64,000 nt of DNA from Paragordius varius. Taxonomy: Eukaryota; Nematomorpha. The DNA lies in the NCBI GenBank assembly GCA_964247055.1, contig OZ176050.1:8494001-8558000 (forward strand). Reading direction: 5' to 3'. A model generated the notes under the pieces. The model saw nothing but the letters and a program-made list of their open reading frames with translations, did not search any database and was not told the origin of the DNA. Made by a program: the position numbers and the translations under genes. Positions 44,880 to 56,881 of this stretch are shown here, piece by piece (within the stretch, counting starts at the first letter, position 1; each line of letters begins with the position of its first letter).

Positions 44880-46430
44880 ATGTGATGGGGATAAACATAG
44901 TGGTTAGTGCCTCTAACATAGCCAGCGAATTAATATGTATGACATAATTTTCTAAATGATGCTAAACGTTTTCCGGGAAATTCTTATAGACTCGACTTTT
45001 TTTATGAATGCATTTTACAATTAATGTAATAATTACTGGGCTAAATTTTTGCCCCAACGATGTACAAGCTTTTTGAAAATTTACTTCAAATCTACATTAT
45101 TTAAATGGGGGGTGTCTTAAGAGGGCCCCTTCTTAGGGCTTAAATAAAAAAAATATTTTTTATACAAATACTTAAACAGTTATTTAATTCAAATGTCATG
45201 GGTTTTACGAAAATTGCTTTAAACATGTAATTTTTATATATTTAACATTGATTTAAAAAAGTGCTCCACAAAACTTTTGCCTTTATATGGAAAAACATAT
45301 ATTATAGATAAAGCTTCATATAGGCGAAAAATTGCTTCAAAGCTTGCTTTATAAATAAGCGCCATAATTAATTTTGTTTTGTCTTATGAGATTATTAAAA
45401 TTTGATTAAAAATATGTGGCATATTTAATATAGGGTGTCTATGCAATAGTTATCTAAAAAAGCTCTAGACTATTTTTTTTCTTTATACGGGAAATACATA
45501 TTGATTCCATGAATCAAGTTTTTTAGTATATTCGCTTAATCACCTTATTTATAATAATAAAATTTAGAGAGTAACTCGCAGCATTAAGGCGCTCAAATAA
45601 AATTGTTGTATAGTGGGAAATGGTCTCATAACCTTGGCGAAAAATTGGTTTTACGGAGACTCATTTTAAAAAAATGTCAATTTACATGGAAAGCGGCTAA
45701 ATATAGATGACAAAAACTGGGACCGCTATGTTCGGCACATTCTTAAAAAATCAAAAAAATAATATCAAATTTGAATGGGTTTACACGTTTTCCGGCAAAT
45801 TGTCTCAAAGACGGGACTTTAGGAGACTTTTTTTAAAACCCCTATTTGGGTAGGGCTTGACTGGGGAAATTTAAATTGGACCGACTAATATTTTCGACTT
45901 TTGAGATGAGCCACATTTTTCCCGGATTGTTTTAAAGTTAACATTCTTTATTATATTAATATAATAAACACTAGTGCCTGTCATGCGTCACTCTGATATA
46001 GTCTACAATATCATTAGTAAATCGATAAAATGTTTTTGATGTATAATAAGAAATTATTAAAGTCACAAACCGATTTTTATGTTAGGAGGCGTTTTTAACA
46101 TAGGGTGTAGCCCATTCATTTAAAAAAGTTATTGACTAAAACACCTTAATGTTTGCGTATTTTTCAGAGAGTGGAGCCTCAACCAGCAGCTTATTGAAAA
46201 AAGCGCTCTACCAAAATATTTTCCTTCATAAACAGAGCACAAGATTGAGGGGTATAAAAATTTTGATGGATAATGTATCAGTATTATTATGGTACTTTTA
46301 GTTTTGGGACTGAGTGAAGTGATATAAAAAGTTATTACCATTTTGTAGTAACTGCTTCATATCAGAAAATGGCAAAATTTGCGTGCATTTTGCGTTTTTG
46401 GTAAAAGCTATTCTTTAAAAACCAAAATAC
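44880..46430. repeat. Decayed family X copies and a second 5' end
   Basis: 44,980-45,900 retains family X words (TTTTCCGGCAAATTGTCTCA, TTTTGCCTTTATA). At about 45,970 a second start-like motif, ACTAGTGCCTGTCATGCGTC, resembles the beginning of the copy at 41907. 46,280-46,430 (GAAGTGATATAAAAAGTTAT, CATATCAGAAAATGGCAAAA, TTTGGTAAAAGCTA) is shared with 63,845-63,990 at the right edge. Confidence 0.45.
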
Positions 46431-46441
46431 ATCATAAACTA

Positions 46442-46915
46442 TTATACATTGTGTGCAAAAAATTTTTATATTTTTTTTCACCAGATAACTAATATCCAGC
46501 CATTTGCCGCAAATATTTTTATTTAATAATGACCTATTTTTAAAATATTGAGGCAATCGAAATCGGGCTAAAAGTAAAATTAAAGATAATTAATGATAAT
46601 TAAAAAATAATGATAATATTAAATTTCATTGTCATTTTATCAAAATTTATAAATAGCCTAAAATCATATAATCAGGGTTGTTTTAAAACTCAGATCAAAA
46701 AGATTTTATTTTTACATACTTCATGCACAATTATTTAGGTTATATCTCGAGTTTTATCATTATTTTTAATTGTTGTTAATTTTCACTTTTTGCCCATTTT
46801 CAATTTTCTTAATATTTTAAAAACTAGGATATCAATAAATTACTTTTGTGGCAAATGAATTCGCTGGTTATAAGCTATCCCATTAAAAAAATAATTAAAA
46901 AATAATTCTCTATAA
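46442..46915. mobile_element. TA-flanked MITE, uninterrupted copy
   Basis: Starts TA/CATTGTGTGCAAAA and has both arms of the element at 40926-44523 (TAAAATTAAAGATAATTAAT against ATTGTTGTTAATTTTCACTT; GCAAATGAATTCGCTGG) around a short middle (CATATAATCAGGGTTG, AACTCAGATCAAAAAG). The right terminus is eroded. Confidence 0.55.
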
Positions 46916-47139
46916 AAAGCAAAACAATATTTTCACAAAATTTAAATTTTAAGTGAGCTCCAGAGCCTTAATTTTTCGACACTCTATGAAATGAACATTT
47001 CTTAAAATATACGCAAAATTCCAACATTGCACGATGAACATAACACCCATACAATGATGAGATAATGTTCAGAATTGTCGAAATATATAGGAAAAGTGTT
47101 TTTATAACATCATAAAATGTTTTTTTACCGTTTCCACTT

Positions 47140-47532
47140 CAGTGGCGTATCAAGCATTTGCGGCGCCCGGGGCATAAAACTTTTATGGCGCCCCCCCCCC
47201 CCCCCCCCCCCCCTTTTTTTTAAAAAAGCCAATAAAACAAATCAGTAAAAAAAATACAAACTTTGTAAAGGACCTTAGATAAGACAGCACAGTCATATAA
47301 ATTTTAAATCTATTAAATATATATATTTATATGATACTAAATTTATTCAATGGTACTAATTAGGTGAATAATAGAGTATATATTATAAGGATTTATTGCT
47401 GAAAAATCTCATTTAAAAATTCTTATTATTTTTGCATAATTAAATTTTAATTTTAATAATCATTTAGGCGCCCCTAAATAACGGCGCCCGGGGCATGATG
47501 CACCCCCTTGCCCCCACCTCGGTACGCCCCTG
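47140..47532. mobile_element. 393-bp hAT-type MITE with perfect 8-bp duplication
   Basis: Begins CAGTGGCGTATCAAG and ends CGGTACGCCCCTG. The 8-mer TTCCACTT flanks both ends (47132-47139, 47533-47540). Both subterminal regions carry GGCGCCCGGGGCAT. A run of 23 C followed by T lies at 47191-47220. The interior is AT-rich and non-coding. The perfect duplication suggests a young insertion. Confidence 0.88.
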
Positions 47533-47690
47533 TTCCACTTTGCTTCGAAACATAAAAACTCGTTTCGCCAAAATGCTAATGAAATTATAAGGGAAATATT
47601 TATTTTTCGGAATAATATATTTTATCACGATCGGTATGGAGTTTATTTAATATAACCTGCCCATTTCATATAAAATTTTAAATTTTGTTA

Positions 47691-48273
47691 CACTAACGCT
47701 TGGATACAACGCATTCATTTCAGTCCTTCGATTCAAATTGGAGTAGTTAGATACTGCAGGCTTGTTTGAAATCAAGTATTTTAATAAATATGGAATAAAT
47801 TGAAACCATGGAAAAAGTTTGCACTTAATAACATTAGTGTAACATATAATAAAATATTTATTCATAAATACTTTATATTACCTATTCAAAGGCAAAACCC
47901 AAAGGTAATAATTTAGCCAACATGACATGTGTGCATAAGCTAATTGTAAAAATAATGCAAAATATACCACTTTTTCTGTTTATTTCAGTGTTAAATGTGA
48001 TTTTAATAAAAAAGAAAACTTAATTTTAGCTTTAGAATCGAATAAATACGATATTTTGGAAAATTTATGTGAAATAACAATGGCGTCCAAGTAGTTTGAT
48101 ACGGATTTTTTCTCCAAAACTAAATTTTATTTTGATATTTTGGTTTATTTATATAATTTTTATTAGGATAGAAGCATAAATTTAAATTAAAACCGTTTCT
48201 TTCAGTAGTTTTTTAAAAATATCAATTTAAATATTGTTTGGAATATTTAGATACGCCAATTTGAATCAAAGTG
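47691..48273. mobile_element. TTAA-flanked MITE (family Y), copy 1
   Basis: The right end GCCAATTTGAATCAAAGTG is followed by TTAA (48274-48277). The left end ACGCTTGGATACAACGCATT is preceded by a mutated TTAC. The internal marker TGGCGTCCAAGTAGTTTGA is shared with the copies near 60.4-61.5 kb. Confidence 0.65.
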
Positions 48274-48299
48274 TTAATATATCTGTATATAGTTTACTA

Positions 48300-50011
48300 G
48301 CGTAAATCTCGTGCTGCTAAGCAGCCCGAGGAAGTCCTTTGTACTTCTGGGGGGAGGGGAGGGCTATGGGAAAAACGGGACAATAAAATGATCTACATAT
48401 GTGGATTATTTCGAAACATTCTTTAATAGATATGATTTTATAGGAATTTACGGAGCATATATTGTTTAATTGGGGGAAAAATAGATTTAAAAAATTATTT
48501 TTGTGGACTTTTTTTAAAAATGGCATTTTACGGGGGGAGCGGGTAAAAAGAGGGCCTAAATTAAAAAAGCGAGGCGACTATGTTCGGCGCAATCGAAAAT
48601 AAGTAAACAAAAATCATATTTGAAATTGAATGATCCAACACGTTCTCCGGAAAATTGTCTCAAAGACACGATTTTTGTGGACTTCTGTTTTCAAAAAAGA
48701 CCGTTTTTCACACGGGGTGGGCCCGAACTGGGGGCCTATTTCAAAAAACTGGCGAAGCTATTGTCGGGGCATTCATTAATGATTATATTTTTTCGAAGTT
48801 TGGATTTGAATGTCTCTACTGGTATTCCGGTACAAGATCACAAAGCAAGCATTTTCCATTTTTATAAATATATAGATTACCATAAATAATGTATCAATAT
48901 CCATATATCTTTTAACATCCTATGCATGTGATAGATACTCCATACTCAGCAGCTATCATCAAAGAAACGCTTGACTACAATTTTTGCCTTTTAACAATGA
49001 ACGAATCCTTATTGAATTTTTACAGTCTCATACCTTGGACAAAAAAATACAATCAAAAAATTATTTTTGTGGACTTTTTTTAAAAATGGCATTTTACGGG
49101 GGGAGCGGGTAAAAAGAGGGCCTAAATTAAAAAAGCGAGGCGACTATGTTCGGCGCAATCGAAAATAAGTAAACAAAAATCATATTTGAAATTGAATGAT
49201 CCAACACGTTCTCCGGAAAATTGTCTCAAAGACACGATTTTTGTGGACTTCTGTTTTCAAAAAAGAACCCGTTTTTCACACGGGGTGGGCCCGAACTGGG
49301 GGCCTATTTCAAAAAACTGGCGAAGCTATTGTCGGGGCATTCATTAATGATTATATTTTTTCGAAGTTTGGATTTGAATGTCTCTACTGGTATTCCGGTA
49401 CAAGATCACAAAGCAAGCATTTTCCATTTTTATAAATATATAGATTACCATAAATAATGTATCAATATCCATATATCTTTTAACATCCTATGCATGTGAT
49501 AGATACTCCATACTCAGCAGCTATCATCAAAGAAACGCTTGACTACAATTTTTGCCTTTTAACAATGAACGAATCCTTATTGAATTTTTACAGTCTCATA
49601 CCTTGGACAAAAAAATACAATCAAAAAATTATTTTTGTGGACTTTTTTTAAAAATGGCATTTTACGGGGGGAGCGGGTAAAAAGAGGGCCTAAATTAAAA
49701 AAGCGAGACGACTATGTTCGGCGCAATCTAATAAGTAAACAAAAATCATATTTGAAATTGAATGATCCAACACGTTCTCCAGAAAATTGTCTCAAAGACA
49801 CGATTTTTGTGGACTTCTGTTTTCAAAAAAAAACCTGTTTTCACACGGGGTGGGCCCAAACTGGGGGCCTATTTTAAAAAACAGGCGAAGCTATTGTCGG
49901 GGCATTCATTAATGATTATATTTTTTCGAAGTTTGGATTTGAATGGGTCTACCGGTATTCCGGTACCAGATCACAAAGCCAGCATTTTCCATTTTTATAA
50001 ATATATAGATC
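48300..50011 (+). repeat. Family X end module, tandem triplication with 566-568 bp period
   Basis: Starts ACTAGCGTAAATCTCGTGC at about 48,299. Equivalent positions 48501, 49067 and 49635 start the same sequence (TTGTGGACTT...). Units 1 and 2 are almost identical over the whole period, with a 2-base difference near 49,264. Unit 3 is slightly diverged and ends at about 50,011 with CCATTTTTATAAATATATAG. Open frames such as those at 48620-48889, 49221-49457 and 49635-49877 are the same repeat read in parallel. I do not regard them as genes. Confidence 0.85.
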
Positions 50012-50161
50012 ATTTTAACAATAATTTTTGGAATGGAGCAATTTAGCACAATGTGTGCATATTTTGTCATTTTCTTAGAAACAGTTGCCACAAAAATGGA
50101 AATAACCTTAAATCATTTTTAATAAAACCAAAAGCACCATAATATTCCTGATACTTCTTTC

Positions 50162-50163
<2 letters not shown>

Positions 50164-50198
<35 letters not shown>
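50164..50198. repeat. (TA)n microsatellite
   Basis: About 17 TA units, preceded by a stretch similar to that before the (TA)n run at 5601-5623. Confidence 0.75.
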
Positions 50199-50199
<1 letters not shown>

Positions 50200-50537
50200 T
50201 CGGGATATTTTGTGCACTCCGTCTATAAAAATAGCAATAAAGTCTGATTTCATAGGCTTCCCAAAAAATTGTTAAAACTCAATCCGTCATTTACCATTAC
50301 GATGATATTTTTTTAATGGAGAATTTTATAGACGGTAATCTAACGGCTAAAAACCTTAGAGCTAAAACCATTATTGATTTATAATCTGAAAGCTGGACAA
50401 AGTCCTCCGAAAAATTTTTTTGGAGACATGATCTTTTAAAATGTAGTTTTGGAGAAGCGTTAAATAAATTTAAAAAAGTAGGTTGATTATTCAGCTCCTT
50501 CGTAAACAATCATTATCAAATTTACAAACCTCTATTA

Positions 50538-52136
50538 CACTGGACAACAAATTTTGACTTTTTTAAGTGCCATTCTTGTAAATTTAAAATTAATTACATA
50601 AATATTATATCTGAAAAAACATTGGTCTAACACCTATGAAATTTTTATTATCAGGGTTTAACGAATTTTTTATCCGATTTAACATTAATAAATTTCGAAA
50701 ATTAAAAGGTTGTATTATATATTCGAAAGAGCGAGCGCAAAAAACTGAATCTTTCGAATGGTAATTAATCATTAAAATCAATCTAAAGTAAAAGTTATTT
50801 GGGTTATGGTCAAAATTTTTTACCCTTAAATAAGTCAAAAATTTTCGCAGACAAACCTATTTAAAAATATTATTAGATAATTATTGGATTAATATTTAAA
50901 AAATTTTTTCAAAAAGCTTTTGGTTTGCTTTTGTAATAAAAATTATTATTATTATTATCATAATTATTTTACCTAGTGTATAATAAAATGCACATTAAAA
51001 TATATTATATAATGACTATGTAGATGAAAAGACCTAAACCATATTTCTAGTCTTTAACACTTCGATTCAAATTGGGGTATCTAAATACCCCAGACTAAAT
51101 TAAAATTAAAATTTTAAAAAAACTACTAAAGGAAACGGTCCCAATTTGAATTTATGCTTTTATCCTGATAAATATTATATAAATATGCCAAAATATCTTG
51201 ATAAAATTTTGTTTTGAAAAAAAGTCCCATCTCAAACTACTTCGACGCCATTTTTATTTTACAAAAATTTTGCAAAATATTGTCTTCATTTAATTTTAAG
51301 GGTAAAACTAAAGCTTATTTTCTATATAAATTACATCTAACATTGATAGAAATAGAAAAAAGGGTTTATTTTGTATTATTTTTTAATTTTAAAATTTGAC
51401 ACATGTCAGGTTGACTAAATTTTTACCTTTCAGTTTTAGCTCAAAATAAGTAATATCAAGTATTTTTGAATAAATTTTTTTATATATTTCGGTTTATTAA
51501 TGTTATATAAGTGCAAAATTTTGCCATGGTTTCGATTGCTTCCATACTTTTTAAAGTATTTGATTTTAAACAGGCCTGGGGTATCCAACTACCCAATTTG
51601 AATCGAAGGACTAAAATGAGTGTGTTGTATCCAAGTGTTAAAATGATGAAATTATAAGCGTTCTAAAGAAATAATTAATATTCATGTGATGGTAATTTTT
51701 TAAAATAAAAATTAAAAATGACTGTTTTAAACGACATAAAATCAATAAATAAGCGGTTTAGTTAAAAAAAAATTGAGTCTTTTTTCATTCATAACCATCC
51801 ACTAAAAGTTTGAGCTATTTTCATACATTAATAATTAATTAATTAAGAAAACGCATTCGTTTCGCGGGTTTGTCGCTTCCTATGTCCAAAATTTTCTATC
51901 GATGTAATTTAGTATGGATTTTATAGACTTTTCATTACTCTTTTGAATGATATATTACAAATGGGCATTTGTTGTATATTTCCAAAGAAAAATATTTTTT
52001 AGTAAAATTTGGCATAATTATACAAAATCAAATTTAATTTTTTAGGTGGCTTTATAATTATTATTCAGATTTATTATTAAAAAATAGTATCAGAAAATGC
52101 AAACACTCGAATGACAGAAAAATTTGTTGTCTAGTG
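50538..52136. mobile_element. CACTA-like non-autonomous element (family Z), copy 2, interrupted by family Y
   Basis: Ends CACTGGACAACAAATTTT and inverted AAATTTGTTGTCTAGTG, with TTA on both outer sides (50535-50537, 52137-52139). Colinear with the copy at 13077-14156 (TGCCATTCTTGTAAATTTAA, TCGAAAGAGCG, GCTTTTGGTTTGCTTTT). The family Y MITE at 51058-51637 accounts for the extra length. Confidence 0.72.
51058..51637. mobile_element. TTAA-flanked MITE (family Y), copy 2, nested in family Z
   Basis: 580 bp between TTAA at 51054-51057 and 51638-51641. Left CACTTCGATTCAAATTGGGG; right inverted CACTTGGATACAACACACTC followed by the same CGATTCAAATTGGG. Interior marker CAAACTACTTCGACGCCATT. TTAA targets are typical of piggyBac-type transposition. 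No transposase is present. Confidence 0.78.
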
Positions 52137-52628
52137 TTATCCGAATCAGGGTTGCTAAAAGGGACCCGACTATTGGCCACGTATTCACATAAAACATTCC
52201 ACTTCTGCATGGCTATGATTAACCAATTCTCTCAAAGCCAACATACAATTTTAATAATATATAACTTTTCAATATAGTGGCACTTTCTAAACAAACACAT
52301 ACCTTTCCCCATCAAACTTAATATTTTTTAAACTACCTCAACACTTGATAGATACTAAAATTATAATATAATTTTAAGCATTATAAACATTTGAATTGTA
52401 AATGAGTCCCTTTTCTTTATTTAAAATTGATTTTTTTGGTTTTCGTATTTTATATAAATAAAGAAACGCTTTTTTGAGCAAAAATTTTATACTCTTTTTA
52501 GTATTAGCTTTTGTTTGATTTAAGAAATGTTAAATTAAATAATGTTGATTATTGAAAAATTGTTGATTTGATTGATGAGATTTAAACGAAAAATGGATAA
52601 CTAAAAGCACAGTTGTATTTATTCACAC

Positions 52629-54832
52629 ATGCTGCCCATATTAGTACTCGTTTTAAAATCAATTTTTGCCGAAGAAATCAATTTTAATGACTTAACTTCT
52701 TATGATTCAGTTAAAAAAGTATCTTTATCACTAAAGTTTAGATAAATATCGAAAATAGTTTTATTAAAGAACCAGATGTAAACGCACTTGGGAATTACGG
52801 CGAACAAATTTGTCAAAATACGTTTCGTCAAATTGCAAACGAACTTTTAAAAGGGTTCAAAGTTTAAATTTTATTTAAAATATAGAATGATTCAAATAGA
52901 ATATATTTGAATTTGAGTTATGTGGTCCAGCCTTCGACAATTAGCATTTTGCATAAATTTCTAGGTTCTTCTCCAACTTTGAATGAATGGAATCAATCTG
53001 CAATACCCTTAAATTATTCTACAAAGGATAATGCAAATATTTTATTTGAAATATCAGAATTTCTACTTTCTATCATTAAAACTTCTGTGATTTCTTCAAA
53101 TCAATCTGTCAGGACGCCAACCTCTCCAATCTCTAACAAATGGTTGAGTCATTCTATTTTAGCAAATTTGGGATTTTCGATTGAAATTTTGCTATTAGTA
53201 AGTCTCAATTTTTAGAAGTTTTTTTTAATGCGTTTGTGAGTTGTTTTTTATTTAACATTATCAAAATTGCAATTTTAACTTTTATGCAAGCTACCTTTCT
53301 AAATCCATGCTAAATTTTCTAAAAATTTTCAGCGAATTAGCTATTTTATATATAAAATTACATAACCTTTGTGATATTGTTTTATATTTTATAAACAGAT
53401 ATTATTTGTCATAATCATTATCCTACAATGTTTTTTGGTTGTCCGAAATTGGAGTTTATCAATACTCCGAATTTTCCAAATTTTTTTGGCCATTTCAATA
53501 TTTGTCAGCATTCCTTGGAATTGGATTTTACTTTATCAGGTGATCTACCGTGAGTGTATAATTTTGCGTATTTTTAATTTTTTAGCAAGCAAGATAAATA
53601 TTTTATGTTTATTTTTTTCATTTATTTAAAAAATATAAAATATTATTGGTAATATTAATTTTTAGTTTAATGTATGTATGAGCAATTTTAAATTAGATGT
53701 TTAACTTTGATAAATCTTTGCGACTTTTTGACTGATTGTAAACTATACATATTACTTTTATTAAAGATATGTAATTGCTTTTCTTTTTTTGAAGGAAACG
53801 CTCATAAATAATCAGCACTTACTGGATGAGATACAAAATACTGATGCACTCGAGTGTAAATTTAAAGACAAATGGTTCCTAAATCTTTTTGATTTGTCTT
53901 TTTTGAAGCCAAAAATCATTAAAAGTCAATCTCAACTTTGTTTGGATAGAAAGCGTGCCGCATACATTCACCCAATATTAACCTTAAATCCCATTAAAGT
54001 TTAAAAGTTTTTTTTATATACATGTGTTTTTTAGGGTAAAAATTATATTTTTAAACAGTTTTCTGTGAGATTAATTTGCATAAAAATTAATTTTCAAAAC
54101 TGACTTTCCCGAGAACTATCAATAAGAAAAACTTTCTTTTACAAATTTTCGACAGTCTTAAATGTTTTTTCGATTTGCAATTTTTTTTGATTTATAAATC
54201 GTACAATAATTTTTTGATTATAAAATTGTTTTTTGTTTGTAACTGGTTTTTATTCGTTTTAAATATAACTTTTTTTGACTAATATTTTTGGGAACAATCC
54301 GAAAAGATTTTCCAGTCCTTCCCGAAATAATATATAAATAGATGCATTTTTTTCGTTTTTATTACACCATATTGTATTCATTAGTATTATTGTACCAATA
54401 GTTCTTTATTATTAATAAATTTTACTTCTTTACAAACGTTGATGCATGGTTTAATTTTTACAATTTTTTCTTTTCATACGACACTGTCTGTATTTTATAT
54501 AGTTTTTTTTATTTGTAAATATATTTTATATCAGGTTTTGATCATAACCCTGACTAGAACATTCATCGAACCCCTAAATCACATAGGAGGGGCCATCAAT
54601 TCCCTTTTCCGTCATCTGTTTGAGGAATTACCGCTTTTGCACACTTTCATTGTTACCGCTGTGTTTTGCCTGTTTGTGTTCATTTGTCTTATATTTATTT
54701 TTAGGTTGGTGGTTCTTATTTAGATTTATTATACATGTATTTAAAATTTGGTTTAAAAATATGATTTTATGCTATTTTTACGTGGAGTGGGCGCCTTCTG
54801 AAATGACCATCCCTCAGAATGAGCTAAATTAA
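52629..54832 (+). CDS. CLCC1-like ER membrane protein (chloride channel CLIC-like)
   Basis: Homologue of the ER-resident CLCC1, reported as an anion channel. Exons: 52629-52718, 52742-52861, 52886-53197, 53399-53539, 53795-53998, 54535-54704 and possibly 54724-54832. All junctions up to exon 6 are phase 0 and the total is 381 residues. The N-terminus (MLPILVLVLKSIFA) is a signal peptide, followed by INFNDLTSYDSVKK as in CLCC1 (DPTDMLNYD). Three membrane segments lie in exon 3 end/exon 4 (ILFVIIIILQCFLVV), exon 4 (ISIFVSIPWNWILLYQ, compare SLGWNWMYLYK) and exon 6 (FIVTAVFCLFVFICLIFIF). The strongest match is ITLTRTFIEPLNHIGGAI against TFTTFVTEPLKHIGKGT. Introns 1 and 2 are 23 and 24 nt. The end is uncertain: the frame either stops at 54723 (351 residues) or uses a 19-nt intron (54705-54723) to reach the stop at 54832. 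The long hydrophilic tail of vertebrate CLCC1 is absent either way. Confidence 0.85.
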
Positions 54833-54837
54833 ATAAA
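54832..54837 (+). promoter_or_regulatory. Possible poly(A) signal of the CLCC1-like gene
   Basis: AATAAA overlapping the putative stop codon at 54830-54832. A signal this close favours the earlier stop at 54723 or a further downstream signal. Confidence 0.35.
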
Positions 54838-54930
54838 ATACACCAATAATTAATTAAGTGATCATCCTGCACTTTTCCGATTTTGAAATAAGGTCCTAGT
54901 TTTTCAATTCATAACCATTTACGTTGAATA

Positions 54931-55590
54931 TACCATTTGCACTTCAAGAGTGTCGAACACTTCAAGTTGGTCCTTAAACATTTCAAGTTGGTCCTTAAAC
55001 AATTCAAGTTGGTCCTTGAACACTTCAAGTTGGTCCTTTGACTTTATTCTTTTGTTTTTAACTTTTATCAATCAAATCCTAAATAATTCATCTATTTTTT
55101 TGTTTTTAACCTATTTTCTATTATTTAACATAAATTTTAAATCAATATCAACTTTTAATCTTTGATAAACCGTATATCTTTAATAATTTCTTAAAATAAT
55201 TTTGAATATTTATAAGATTTTAACACGAACTGAAAAAATATATAAGTTTTCTGGGTTATTGATTAAAATTTATCAATAAAAACATTAAAAGTCAATTTTT
55301 TTCAATTGACAAAAAATAGTTTGGAACAAAAAAGTGGTTTTTAAATAAAAATTTTTATTTTTAAATGAATAAATTTATAATAAATAAAGAAAATTAGGTT
55401 AATAAATAATAAAATAAAAAAACCAACTTGAAGTGTTCAAGGACCAACTTGAAATGTTCAAGGTCCAACTTGAATTGTTCAAGGACCAGCTTAACTGTTC
55501 AAGGACCAACTTGAACTGTTCAAGGACCAACATGAATTGTTCAAGGACCAACTTGAAGTGTTCAAGGACACTCATGAAGTGCAAATGGTA
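54931..55590. mobile_element. Inverted-array element B (TTCAAGTTGGTCC units), TA-flanked
   Basis: Starts TACCATTTGCACTTCA and ends GAAGTGCAAATGGTA, with TA outside both. The left array (about 54945-55040) and right array (about 55425-55570) are made of 21-bp units (CACTTCAAGTTGGTCCTTGAA) in opposite orientation, about 4-5 and 7 units. The interior of about 380 bp is AT-rich and non-coding. Reading frames through the arrays give repetitive Ser/Trp or Leu/Glu-rich peptides and are not genes. Confidence 0.82.
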
Positions 55591-55677
55591 TACATTTAAG
55601 GTGGGAAGTTTTGGGCTTTCATATTGAGAGCAAAAAATACTTAAAAATATGCATAATTAATCAATGAGGTATGATGG

Positions 55678-55686
55678 TATAAAAGG
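55678..55686 (+). promoter_or_regulatory. TATA-box-like motif
   Basis: TATAAAAGG, followed by a moderately GC-rich stretch. It could belong to a promoter for the gene at 56.9 kb, but the distance is large and the background AT content is high. Confidence 0.2.
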
Positions 55687-56881
55687 TTGGGCGCTGTACT
55701 CTTACACTGCGTGACAAAATTCAAACTCCGAAACTACGGAATTTTTCCATCATCACTGTCAGCCCTGGGCAGGCGAAGCCTTCACATGTCCGGATGCAAT
55801 TTAAGTCCTTACCATTAAAGGAAAAAAGAGACTCTAAACTGTATGTTTTATACACAATTTTCCCAAATTTTTTATATTTTTCTAGATAATTAATTATCTT
55901 ATATTATTATTAAGAAAAACTAATAATTTATTAATTCGATAAAGTGTTTGATTTTACCTTATCATAAAAAAGAATCATAATGCCTATATTGAGGTGTTTT
56001 CCAAACTGGTGGTCATGAGGGGTGTCCACTCTTAAAACGGAAGTTTTCGTTTTCAATAAAATATACGCATTTTTTTCAAAATGGCTAAAATGTGAAAATT
56101 CTAAAACTTTCGAAAATTATCGGTTTAATTTAATGGAATTTTCCATAGCTACATGAATTAAAATTATTTGATAGGTATTAATATCCAATTAATTATATTT
56201 TTATACTTTAATTTATTTTGTTTTTGACTACCATATGTAAATTTCCGTCTATTTTTATTTTTTTAGAGCGAAATATTTTAATTTAAATTATTCTTGAATA
56301 TATGTATTTCACTACTTTTGATTTAAAACTGACCGGATTTCCACACTGATTTTAATTGAATATTTTTGTTTATCTTTTTAAAAAAAATATTTTTATTAAC
56401 AGTGAATACCAATAAACAGTAATCAGTAAACTATTAATACTATTGGGACAAATAAGGCATTTATTCCTAGGATTAAGATATGAGAGCCATAAATGAAAAA
56501 CAGTAGAATATGTTATTTTATATTCATATTAATTCCTATCCAATAGTTTCAAATCATGCAGTGTATAGCTCATTTATGTACATATCTTATGGAATTCTAT
56601 TTTATGCCCTTCTAAAATGTTAATATTCAAGAACCATGACTTAAGTTTTTTTGTAAAAGTTATTAGTATTATATATGATACGCACTTTGTTTTAAGCCTG
56701 AAACTTTGGCACATATACTTGTAAAATTGAAAAGGATACTACAATGTATCGAAAATATTGGCTTATATTGTATTACTATAGTGAAATTATTTTTATTTAT
56801 TTTTTATAATGATTTAAGTATCTTTTCTTTTTTACAAACAAAGATATACAATTCGATTTCCTTGGTTCTTTTCTACCATAG
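55687..56881. other. Region upstream of the unassigned gene
   Basis: No exon that I can support. One or more 5' exons of the gene at 56882-58022 must lie here if its frame starts before the first visible exon. Confidence 0.4.

Noticed and set aside
48620-50046. Several overlapping open frames of 70-94 codons with similar peptides
   Set aside because: They are the same family X repeat read in two frames and recur at 8.3 and 44.1 kb with frameshifts. They show no domain and no codon bias.
54950-55627. Repetitive Ser/Trp-rich and Leu/Glu-rich open frames
   Set aside because: They arise from the 21-bp units of element B read in both directions; 21 is a multiple of three, so frames stay open by construction.
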